From Algoriphagus taiwanensis (lineage in GTDB: Bacteria > Bacteroidota > Bacteroidia > Cytophagales > Cyclobacteriaceae), in NCBI RefSeq assembly GCF_036245645.1, contig NZ_BTPE01000005.1, positions 186,001 through 250,000 on the forward strand: 64,000 nt of DNA, read 5' to 3'. Shown in pieces: positions 26,010-33,413 of this stretch; the first letter of the stretch is position 1, and each line of letters starts with the position of its first letter. The translations under genes and the position numbers were made by a program. A model generated the notes under the pieces. That model saw only the letters and a list, made by a program, of their open reading frames with translations. It did not search any database and was not told where the DNA came from.

Positions 26010-27258
26010 AAGGGCGCATTTTAGGTGAGTGATCGATCATTTCGTCGGGAGTCATGGTAGGCAGGATTTTCTCCATCCTATCCAAAAGCGTGACCATAAA
26101 ACTCCTCCACAGCATGACTGAGGCAGGGATTTTTTCGACAATGACACTGTATAGATTGATCGGACGGAAGGGAACATCCCCGATCGTGTCCCGATTGAGG
26201 TCATAGCCCTCGTACTTGTCCCAGTAATTTTCTTTTAGGGTGTTCAGCACCAGATTGCCGTTGGTACTGAGGTCAAAGGTGTTGTTTGAAAAATTATTGG
26301 CCTGAAAAAGATTCTGATCGCAGGAAGCCATCAGCTTCAGTGCCCAGCCATTGTCCCGGAAAGTATTCTTTTTGAATTCAATCCGACTACTGCCCTCCAT
26401 ATAGATCCCAACGGTATTTTTCTGGAAGGTATTTCCAGTTACTTCAGAATCTGAAATGTCCTTAAGCAAAATTCCATAGGAGCTGCTACCCCAGTTTTCT
26501 TCGAATCGGTTGTCTACCATGGTAACATTTTTGGTGTACATGACGGCGACCCCAGCCCCATTTCTCCGAAAAGTGTTTTTTCGGTAGGTATTGTCATGGG
26601 CAAACATGAAGTGAAGCCCATAGCGCATATTACCTTGGATCAAGTTTTCCTGGACTTCTGTATCTGTGACAAACTCAAGATAAATCCCATCCCGGTGTCC
26701 GGAGACTTGGTTGTTTTCAATCAGGTTGTTGTTGCACTTCCAAAGGTGTATCCCATTTCCTACCTCAAACTCTCTGACCGCAGAGGCTCTTACCTCATTG
26801 TTTCTTATGGTCATTCCTGAGGAATTTGAGAAATGGAGCCCAAAGAAAGTCTCCTCTAAAATGTTGTTTTCAATGGTGCAGTTTTTGGAATCAAAAAACT
26901 TGATGGCAGCAGAATCATCCATGTTTGATTTGCCGGTATTGATAAATTTAAATCCCCGGATGAGCACATTATCCGCTGCTACCAGAAAGATATTACCCTT
27001 CCCTTGTCCATCCATGACAGGATGATTTTCACCAAGGAGAGAGAGTGATTTTCTGATAACCAGACCTGTGACAGGATAAGTCCCTGAAGTAAAAACTAGG
27101 GTGTCTCCGGCAACGGATTTGTCAATGAGTTTTTGGAGAGAATCCGAAGGTTTCACTCTGATTTTAGCTGCATACAAGTGGCTTTCCAAAGCAAAGAAGG
27201 AAAATATCAGCAGCAGAATTATGCCGTGCTTTTTCATGATTTGGGGATTAGGATTCAT
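25996..27258 (-). CDS. nosD: NosD, periplasmic copper-centre assembly protein
   Basis: Protein of 420 aa with signal peptide (ILLLIFSFFALESHLYA) and right-handed beta-helix repeats built from N-x-[IF/L] rungs (for example NNEVRASAV, ENNQVSGHRDGIYLEF, GNTFQKNTVGIYM), the form known for NosD. It acts in the periplasm with NosFY. Start ATG at 27258 overlaps the nosL stop as ATGA, so translation is coupled; an in-frame ATG at 27237 is the alternative. The C-terminus ends with a short tail after the last rung. Confidence 0.9.
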   Translation of the reverse strand: MNPNPQIMKKHGIILLLIFSFFALESHLYAAKIRVKPSDSLQKLIDKSVAGDTLVFTSGTYPVTGLVIRKSLSLLGENHPVMDGQGKGNIFLVAADNVLIRGFKFINTGKSNMDDSAAIKFFDSKNCTIENNILEETFFGLHFSNSSGMTIRNNEVRASAVREFEVGNGIHLWKCNNNLIENNQVSGHRDGIYLEFVTDTEVQENLIQGNMRYGLHFMFAHDNTYRKNTFRRNGAGVAVMYTKNVTMVDNRFEENWGSSSYGILLKDISDSEVTGNTFQKNTVGIYMEGSSRIEFKKNTFRDNGWALKLMASCDQNLFQANNFSNNTFDLSTNGNLVLNTLKENYWDKYEGYDLNRDTIGDVPFRPINLYSVIVEKIPASVMLWRSFMVTLLDRMEKILPTMTPDEMIDHSPKMRPYDFS

Positions 27259-27689
27259 TTAAATTGGGTGGTCAATTCACCCCAAGCAAGGTATACTCCC
27301 CCGTTTTTCACTTTGTAATCCTTCAAGAGATTATAGTCAGGAAAGGCCACAATATTCGATGCCATAGGGGTTTGGATTTGGTCTGACTTTAAAAAGAAGG
27401 CAAAATTCACATCCAATAAAACTCCGGGATTGAGGTAGTCCATAACCAAGACATGCTTGAAGACTTGTAATTTTCCTTCCTCAGACTCCATATATCCAAG
27501 CATGCAATTGACATCGTCGAAGATGAAAATCTTGCCTTTTTCAGTGACCAACTCAGCTCCAAACTTAGGATCCATCAAGGTCATCTTGCAATGGTGACAG
27601 GCATCTTGTCCGAGCACGATAGGTCTAGGATCAGAGCTGCATGCTGACAGTACAAGAAGAGAAAATAATGCAATCAGATATCGGTTCAT
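27255..27689 (-). CDS. nosL: NosL copper-binding lipoprotein
   Basis: Protein of 144 aa with lipoprotein signal (LVLSAC before SSD). The family motif DACHHCKMTLMDPKFGAEL carries Cys, His and Met residues that bind Cu(I), and FDDVNCMLGYM follows. NosL delivers copper to NosZ. It overlaps nosD by 4 nt (ATGA) and lies 22 nt after the membrane-protein gene upstream. Confidence 0.9.
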   Translation of the reverse strand: MNRYLIALFSLLVLSACSSDPRPIVLGQDACHHCKMTLMDPKFGAELVTEKGKIFIFDDVNCMLGYMESEEGKLQVFKHVLVMDYLNPGVLLDVNFAFFLKSDQIQTPMASNIVAFPDYNLLKDYKVKNGGVYLAWGELTTQFK

Positions 27690-27711
27690 AGCAATGGGTA
27701 TTTAATGTTTG

Positions 27712-28299
27712 TCAGGTGTGTTTTGGTGCTCCTTTTCCTTTCCAATCCAGGAAAAGAGCAAGCATCAGCAGGCCAACTCCTCCCATGAGTATCCAGCTGC
27801 CGGTATCCGGACCGGAATAAGCGAGGAAGTTGAGTAGCTGTTTGTAACCTATCAAAGGAGGCTGATAACTCATCCCTTCCACTTTGATGGCCGCCTTAGG
27901 GTCCAACTCGTGCCCGTATTCATAGCCCCATCGATACATATCCACCAAGATGGCTATTCCAAAGAGGGTCAAAAGACTCAAGAAAGAATAGAGGGACCAT
28001 TTTTTTCCAATCAGGAAAAACACCAGTCCTAACCCGATCATGGCTCCTATGACATACTTGAGGTAAATGAATTCAGGAAACATTTCCACCCCGATATGCT
28101 TCATTCCGATGTAGTGATTGACCCCATTGATCTGGTCTACATTGCCGCTGAGATGGTCGATCCAGATTTTCATATTTAAGCCCTCAGGATACTGAGGAGC
28201 CCAAAGGCTGATCTGCCAAAGTGGAGTAAAGTAGGCCGGAATGAGGGTAAAGACGGCTAGGAGAAGCAGGATACGGCTGGAAGTACTGAGCTTTTTCAT
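27712..28299 (-). CDS. Nos-cluster membrane protein (unknown)
   Basis: Protein of 195 aa with four hydrophobic segments (about 8-28, 82-100, 106-126 and 165-185) and a soluble loop that contains several His residues (NHYIGMKHIGVEM). It sits between nosZ and nosL, the place where many Bacteroidota nos clusters have a small uncharacterised membrane gene. The His/Met loop could bind copper or mediate a periplasmic contact; no family function is known to me. Confidence 0.65.
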   Translation of the reverse strand: MKKLSTSSRILLLLAVFTLIPAYFTPLWQISLWAPQYPEGLNMKIWIDHLSGNVDQINGVNHYIGMKHIGVEMFPEFIYLKYVIGAMIGLGLVFFLIGKKWSLYSFLSLLTLFGIAILVDMYRWGYEYGHELDPKAAIKVEGMSYQPPLIGYKQLLNFLAYSGPDTGSWILMGGVGLLMLALFLDWKGKGAPKHT

Positions 28300-28352
28300 G
28301 AGATGATGGGAAGTGTCGCCGAGACCAGGCTTGATCCCGGCGACAGGTTTAT

Positions 28353-30311
28353 TTATTGAGCTTCGCCTGTGGAGTATTTCAGAGGCACATTGGAGCCTTT
28401 GGGTGATACTCTCAGGTAGCCTTGCATCTCCTGGTGCAAGGCTGAACAGAAGTCTGTGCAGTAGAAGGGATAAACCCCTACTCTATCCGGAACCCACTTC
28501 AGCGTGGAAGTCTCTCCCGGCATGATCAGCAATTCGGCCGTGTTGGCACCTTTTATCGCAAATCCATGAGGCACATCCCAGTCTTGCTCGAGGTTGGTCA
28601 CGTGGAAGTACACTTCATCCCCCACAAAGACCCCTTCAATATTATCCGGTCTGAAATTGGAGCGGATTGAAGTCATGTAGACGTGAACCTCATTACCTTT
28701 TCGCTCCACCCGGGCGTCATTGACTCCTTTGAGAGCATATGGACTATGATTTTTCTCAATCGGATAGAATTTCACCTGTCGGTCTTTGATCAGTGAGGCC
28801 GGGAAAGATTCTGCATAGTGAGGCTCACCGATAGTAGGGAAATCCAAAAGGAGCTGCATTTTATCTCCTGAGATATCGTAAAGCTGAGCAGAGTGCGCTA
28901 ACTCAGGTCCTGTGGGCAAATAGCGGTCTTTAGTAATCTTATTGTAAGCAACCATGTATTTGCCATGAGGCTTACCGGTAGGTCCTCCGGGGATCATCAA
29001 GTGACCTACAGAATAGTAAGTGGGTACCCGATCCAGAACTTGCAAGGATTCAATGTTCCATTTTACAATCTCTGAGGACACAAACATGGAGGTGTAGGCA
29101 TTTCCTTTTCCATCAAACTCGGTGTGCAAAGGACCCAATCCTGGCTTTTCAACCTCCCCGTGCAAGACAGATTCATATTTCAAAACAGGCATGCCGTTGA
29201 TATCACCTTCAAAATCTTTATTCTCAATTGCAGCCAGCATTTTGGTAAAGGAAAAGACTGGGATGATCGCCGCCAACTTGCCAGAGCCAATGATGTATTC
29301 CCCAGTAGGGTCAGTATCTGTACCGTGGGGAGACTTGGGACAAGGGATGAAATACACGATGTCTTTCAGCACTTCAGGATCCAAAGTCAATACTTCTTCT
29401 TTGATCACGGAAGTCGCTGAGTGAGTTTCTTCATCCCACTTGTTGTGTGCATACCGGACCTTTTTCTTGGTACCTTGGCCTGCTTTCACATACTCTTCTG
29501 CCTTTTTCCAGTTGACCGCCATGATAAAGTCCTTGTCCTTTTGGGAAGCATTTACTTCCAAAAGTGTATGAGCCATTTCGGTATTGTAGGTAGAGAAGAA
29601 GAACCAGCCGTGAGATTTGTTTTTACCGGCTCTAGCCAGGTCAAAGTTGAACGGAGGAGCTTCTATCTGGAAAGAAAGATCCATTTCCCCAGTCTCCTGA
29701 TTTACGCCGATAAAGGAGATATAGCCTTTGAAATTGTCTTTGTAAGAATCAATGGAAACGTCCTGATTATCCCCCACCGGCACAGAAAATCGGGTACCAG
29801 CTACCACATACTCTGTGTTTTGGGTAATAAAGGGAGAAGAGTGATTGCCTGCAGAATTAGGGATTTCAATGATCTCCACTGTTTTGAATGAATTCAAATC
29901 CACCCTTGCAATCCGCGGAGTGTTATTTGCATTTCCAAAAGCCCACCTAGCATCATGTTCTGCATTGGTCGTGGAAATAGCAATATGGTGTAAATCATCC
30001 CAGGGTACGAAGCCCAGGGAAGTGTTGAGCATGGGCTTGGATTGTTCAGAATATCCCCAGCCGTTTTCCGGGTGAACGGAAAAAACAGGGAGAATTTTTA
30101 ATACACGTCCGGAAGGGAGCCCTACCACAGACATTTGACCATTAAATCCACCAGAGATGATATTGTAAAACTCATCGTGCTGACCTGGTGCTACATAGAC
30201 CTTCGAAGCCGCATCGCCTGTGATGGCGCTTTGGGCTCCTTTGGGCTTACATCCGGGTGCTAGAGCTGCAGCCATCAGGCCTGCAGCAAGTAGCAATTTT
30301 TGTGTGTTCAT
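28353..30311 (-). CDS. nosZ: Nitrous oxide reductase, clade II (Sec-type)
   Basis: Protein of 652 aa that reduces N2O to N2 in the periplasm. The N-terminus is a Sec/lipoprotein-like signal (AAALAPGC before KPK) without a twin-arginine motif, as in clade II (atypical) NosZ. The propeller part has several His that can ligate CuZ (for example DDLHHIAIS, TNAEHDARWAFG, PHGTDTDPTGEYI, GPLHTEFDGKGNAYTS), and the C-terminal cupredoxin domain has the CuA signature FYCTDFCSALHQEMQGYLRV. Electrons probably come from the cytochrome domain encoded just upstream. Copper supply and centre assembly come from the following NosL, NosD, NosF and NosY. Confidence 0.95.
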   Translation of the reverse strand: MNTQKLLLAAGLMAAALAPGCKPKGAQSAITGDAASKVYVAPGQHDEFYNIISGGFNGQMSVVGLPSGRVLKILPVFSVHPENGWGYSEQSKPMLNTSLGFVPWDDLHHIAISTTNAEHDARWAFGNANNTPRIARVDLNSFKTVEIIEIPNSAGNHSSPFITQNTEYVVAGTRFSVPVGDNQDVSIDSYKDNFKGYISFIGVNQETGEMDLSFQIEAPPFNFDLARAGKNKSHGWFFFSTYNTEMAHTLLEVNASQKDKDFIMAVNWKKAEEYVKAGQGTKKKVRYAHNKWDEETHSATSVIKEEVLTLDPEVLKDIVYFIPCPKSPHGTDTDPTGEYIIGSGKLAAIIPVFSFTKMLAAIENKDFEGDINGMPVLKYESVLHGEVEKPGLGPLHTEFDGKGNAYTSMFVSSEIVKWNIESLQVLDRVPTYYSVGHLMIPGGPTGKPHGKYMVAYNKITKDRYLPTGPELAHSAQLYDISGDKMQLLLDFPTIGEPHYAESFPASLIKDRQVKFYPIEKNHSPYALKGVNDARVERKGNEVHVYMTSIRSNFRPDNIEGVFVGDEVYFHVTNLEQDWDVPHGFAIKGANTAELLIMPGETSTLKWVPDRVGVYPFYCTDFCSALHQEMQGYLRVSPKGSNVPLKYSTGEAQ

Positions 30312-30332
30312 TTGGATTATAGTTTAACTGGG

Positions 30333-32111
30333 TTATTTCACAGCAGCGTCACGCTGACCGGCTTTTTCTTCGTCGTTTTTTCGCATAAACTCAAGGATAC
30401 CTCTTGCATCGTCTAGGGAGATATTCTGATTAGGCATTCTGGTGAGACATTCCTCCAAAAGCTTCTGTGCTTCGGGATCCTGATCGAGCATGACATCCAC
30501 ATTGGTAATCATGTTCATGATCCATTCTGGGCGTCTGCGGTTGGTCACTCCCTGAAAACCGGGACCGACTAATCTCTTGTCATTCAATTGGTGGCAGGCA
30601 GTGCACTTCATGTCCACAATTGCTTTACCTTGATCTGCCAAGGAGGCGTCTATTCCCGCACCCAAGTCCACTTGTTTGATTTCTCCGATTCCTTTGGGAT
30701 CAGCAGTAGGTACAGGTGCTTCTGAAGCCGAGGCACCAGAATCGGAAGTGGAGGACTGGGAGTCAGTTCCGCCTCCACATGAGGTCAGGAGCATCGCTAC
30801 GATGCCCATAGACCAGATCATCGCTTTTTTCATAGTTTGGGATTTGTTTTGATTTGGTATTTGGGGAAAGGATATTGGAGTATCTGAATGGATCCTCTGA
30901 ATTGCATGGCTAAGCATGGCAAGAGAAAGACCGATAGGAAATAGGATAGAAAGAAGAAATAAGCCGAGGTGATACCAAGAGAGGTAGCCCAGTTTGAACC
31001 ATACCATGGTCCCTTGACCAAAGAGCAAAAGTTCTGTTCCCAAAAAGGCAATAGCCACAAGGTTCCAGGCAATTTTTGTGAGTAGAGTCTGGGGAATACG
31101 ACGCTCCGCAATAGCCAAACCTGTAATTCCAAAACTCATAGCCCCGAGAAGAACCAGGTGAAGGAACCCGATCACATACATTCGAATGGTGTAGGATATG
31201 ACTGCTACTTCAGGTAGGACCAAGAGGATTTGGAGAAATCCCTTGGCTATCAAGCTGAAGATAGACAGCTTGAACATCCAGAAAACAAATCTACCCACCG
31301 GGAGCAAGGGAAGAATTTTCCATAGCTTACTTAGGACAATGAAGTAAGCAAAAGCCTGAATCGTCACTGCCAGAGAATTAATCCAGAAAAACACAGGGCT
31401 GGGTTCGGCCCAAGTAATTACCAAGGCATAGGTAAGGAATACTGAGACCAATAAAACAGCTCGCTGAGTACTAGATATTAGGATCTGAATACCTTTTTTT
31501 TCAGCAAAAAAAACCAATAGACCAAGTGTACCTAATACAAACCAAGCATTAAGCTGGAAGTGCAAAAACCACTGGATCGTCATGAAATACAACTCATGCA
31601 TCCTTCCTAAAGTGACTGTAACAGGTCCTAAAGCCCAAAGCCCGAGCGTAGAAATCAAATACCCTAGGATGGCATAGCGAAGTAGTCGAATTCCAGAACT
31701 TTTGACTTGGATTTTCAAAACCCGCCAAAACCGATAAATCAAACCATAAGAAACCACTACAAACAAAGTCGAAAAGCTGATGCTTATCGCTCCGTATCCC
31801 TGAACAGGAAAGGAAAGTAACATTCCAATCAGGGAGATCAAGAGCAGGATCATTAGCCAACCATACTTTTTGGAAAGATTTACCCGATTATCCACCGAAA
31901 AAATCATCCCTCCCATCAGCATCATAAATCCCCAACCCAACAAGGCTATATGGGAATGGGCGTGTAGAATGTACCGATATTCCAAGACTGGGATTTCTGT
32001 CACATGAAATGCCCGCATCACCAAGCCCAAGATGGATGCCATCAGGAAAAATCCCAAGGCCCATCGGGTCCAGATCAAGGTAAACAAATCATTAGGTTCA
32101 GAAACTCTCAT
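30333..32111 (-). CDS. Polytopic membrane protein fused to a c-type cytochrome lipoprotein
   Basis: Open frame of 592 aa. Residues about 1-425 hold about 11-12 membrane helices with a His-rich start (HAHSHIALLGWGF), like heme-copper-oxidase subunit I relatives in nos clusters. From residue 427 (ATG at 30833) the frame reads MKKAMIWSMGIVAMLLTSC, a textbook lipoprotein signal, then a Ser/Ala linker and a mono-heme cytochrome domain (CTACH with a late Met in CLTRMPNQ). Either one real fusion or two genes whose boundary lost its stop. In either form it would pass electrons to NosZ, 22 nt downstream. Confidence 0.75.
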   Translation of the reverse strand: MRVSEPNDLFTLIWTRWALGFFLMASILGLVMRAFHVTEIPVLEYRYILHAHSHIALLGWGFMMLMGGMIFSVDNRVNLSKKYGWLMILLLISLIGMLLSFPVQGYGAISISFSTLFVVVSYGLIYRFWRVLKIQVKSSGIRLLRYAILGYLISTLGLWALGPVTVTLGRMHELYFMTIQWFLHFQLNAWFVLGTLGLLVFFAEKKGIQILISSTQRAVLLVSVFLTYALVITWAEPSPVFFWINSLAVTIQAFAYFIVLSKLWKILPLLPVGRFVFWMFKLSIFSLIAKGFLQILLVLPEVAVISYTIRMYVIGFLHLVLLGAMSFGITGLAIAERRIPQTLLTKIAWNLVAIAFLGTELLLFGQGTMVWFKLGYLSWYHLGLFLLSILFPIGLSLAMLSHAIQRIHSDTPISFPQIPNQNKSQTMKKAMIWSMGIVAMLLTSCGGGTDSQSSTSDSGASASEAPVPTADPKGIGEIKQVDLGAGIDASLADQGKAIVDMKCTACHQLNDKRLVGPGFQGVTNRRRPEWIMNMITNVDVMLDQDPEAQKLLEECLTRMPNQNISLDDARGILEFMRKNDEEKAGQRDAAVK

Positions 32112-32137
32112 CGCTTGGATTTTTTAAGTCTTTATAA

Positions 32138-32857
32138 TTAGGAATTTAGATCAGCATACAGCACTTGGGCTTTTGGAAAAAGCAGGTTGTTTTCCAGATG
32201 AATATGGGTATGGAGATCCTGCTCAAATTCATGCAGCATAGAGAAAGCTACCCGATAGGTCTGACAAGCATCGGCTGGAGGAGTATATCCTTGAGTCAAT
32301 CTTTCGATTCTCCTGAACCGCTCCCCTTCTGTATCATGCTCCTCTTCCATCAGGTGAATGGGGTTTTGGATTGTGCCAAAGTGAGGTTTGGAAAGGGGAA
32401 AATTATTGTTTTTGGCATCCTCCATGGCCTTGATGTATGGGAAAAGTATAAATTCTTCCTTCTTCATGTGACTTGTCAAGGCATCCGCAGCCGAGAAAAA
32501 TTCCTCCCGGATTGAGGCCAATTCCGGATGGCGAGGCCCATGAACCCGCTCTATCTTTTCCAAGTAAAATTTGAGCGCAGAAATGGTTTCCTCCACATAT
32601 TTATGATGGACGCTTACTATATGGTCAATTAGCTGACCGAGCGTCATATCTCTATAAGGAGACTGGTCGGTCACTTTGAGAATGTCTTCCAGTTTTTCTA
32701 CTACCTCATCTATATCCAACCCACGAGTCGAACAAGCATCACAGAGCCTGACAGCCCCTTTACAACAAAAGTCAATCCCATACTCGGTGAAGACTTTTGC
32801 CGTACGGAAATTTTCCGCTACGATTTTTCCTACTTTTCTTTCTGTAATTGCTTTCAT
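32138..32857 (-). CDS. scdA: RIC/ScdA-type di-iron iron-sulfur cluster repair protein
   Basis: Protein of 239 aa: a ScdA-N domain (about 1-60, ENFRTAKVFTEYGIDFCCKG) followed by a hemerythrin-like four-helix domain with the expected di-iron ligands (HIVSVHHKYVEE, MKKEEFILFPYIKAME, HLMEEEHDTEGERF, LHTHIHLENNLLFP). It repairs Fe-S clusters damaged by nitric oxide or oxidants. Its place between the Rrf2 regulator and the nos genes suggests a role under nitrosative stress during N-oxide respiration. Confidence 0.9.
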   Translation of the reverse strand: MKAITERKVGKIVAENFRTAKVFTEYGIDFCCKGAVRLCDACSTRGLDIDEVVEKLEDILKVTDQSPYRDMTLGQLIDHIVSVHHKYVEETISALKFYLEKIERVHGPRHPELASIREEFFSAADALTSHMKKEEFILFPYIKAMEDAKNNNFPLSKPHFGTIQNPIHLMEEEHDTEGERFRRIERLTQGYTPPADACQTYRVAFSMLHEFEQDLHTHIHLENNLLFPKAQVLYADLNS

Positions 32858-32902
32858 TTTTTTAAGGATTATTTGATTCTTTTATCTTTAATTATTTAAA
32901 AT

Positions 32903-33334
32903 TCAGGTTTTGAGAAAGCTCACTCCAGCCTGAATTCCCGAGGCCATATCCTGTAGGGAAGTAGTCATCATCATTCCGGTCAGGTGGTCACGAATTGCTT
33001 TGAATTTGTAATGCACAGCACATGGATGTTTTTCGGAGCACTCCTGAAGTCCCAGCGCACATCCAGTGAAAATCGAGTCTCCATCGACAACTTGGACAAT
33101 TTTATAAAGGGGCGCTTTTCTCCCCTCTTCGCTTATTAGAAATCCTCCATTAGGTCCTTTCACAGAAAGGAGTAAATTTTCCCTTACCAGCATTTGCAAT
33201 ATTTTTCCAGTAAACGCCTCAGGAGAATTGACTGCAAAAGCTATTTCTTTAACTCCAGCCCGCTCCTTTCCCTCCGGAAGGGTAGCGAGGAAGACCATCG
33301 AATTGATTGCGTATTTACAAGCCTTGGAAAACAT
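32903..33334 (-). CDS. Rrf2-family regulator (NsrR/IscR-like)
   Basis: Protein of 143 aa. The winged-helix N-terminus reads FSKACKYAINSMVFLATLPEG, and three cysteines in CALGLQECSEKHPC sit where NsrR/IscR-type members bind a Fe-S cluster. It is the first gene before scdA and the nos genes, so it most likely senses NO or Fe-S status and controls them. Its own promoter carries an inverted repeat (33377-33392) and a TAGCTTTG box. A second Rrf2 gene of the same kind is at 43590. Confidence 0.85.
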   Translation of the reverse strand: MFSKACKYAINSMVFLATLPEGKERAGVKEIAFAVNSPEAFTGKILQMLVRENLLLSVKGPNGGFLISEEGRKAPLYKIVQVVDGDSIFTGCALGLQECSEKHPCAVHYKFKAIRDHLTGMMMTTSLQDMASGIQAGVSFLKT

Positions 33335-33406
33335 CTTCTGACGAGTTGATAGGCCAAAGCTAGAAAAAATAAATAAAGGATAAAAATATCCTGTAATATT
33401 TTTTTA
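33331..33406. repeat. 76-bp direct repeat, copy 1 (nos operon promoter)
   Basis: Perfect over 76 nt to 36391-36466, same orientation, exactly 3060 nt apart. This copy spans the start codon of the Rrf2 gene and its whole upstream region. The two copies enclose the seven-PAS sensor gene, so duplication of the promoter region went along with placement of that gene. Confidence 0.9.
33355..33392 (-). promoter_or_regulatory. Promoter of the Rrf2-scdA-nos operon with inverted repeat
   Basis: On the minus strand TAGCTTTG (33355-33362) fits the Bacteroidota -7 box TAnnTTTG. About 15 nt upstream lies AGGATA-N4-TATCCT (33377-33392), a 6-bp inverted repeat over the -33 region. No consensus TTG is at the -33 position, so an activator or the Rrf2 protein may act here. 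Confidence 0.55.
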
Positions 33407-33413
33407 ATAAAAA

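Noticed and set aside
30830..31132. 100-codon frame inside the membrane/cytochrome fusion gene
   Set aside because: Shifted reading of the same strand; the main frame has continuous membrane helices there, although this frame's TGA overlaps the internal ATG at 30833.
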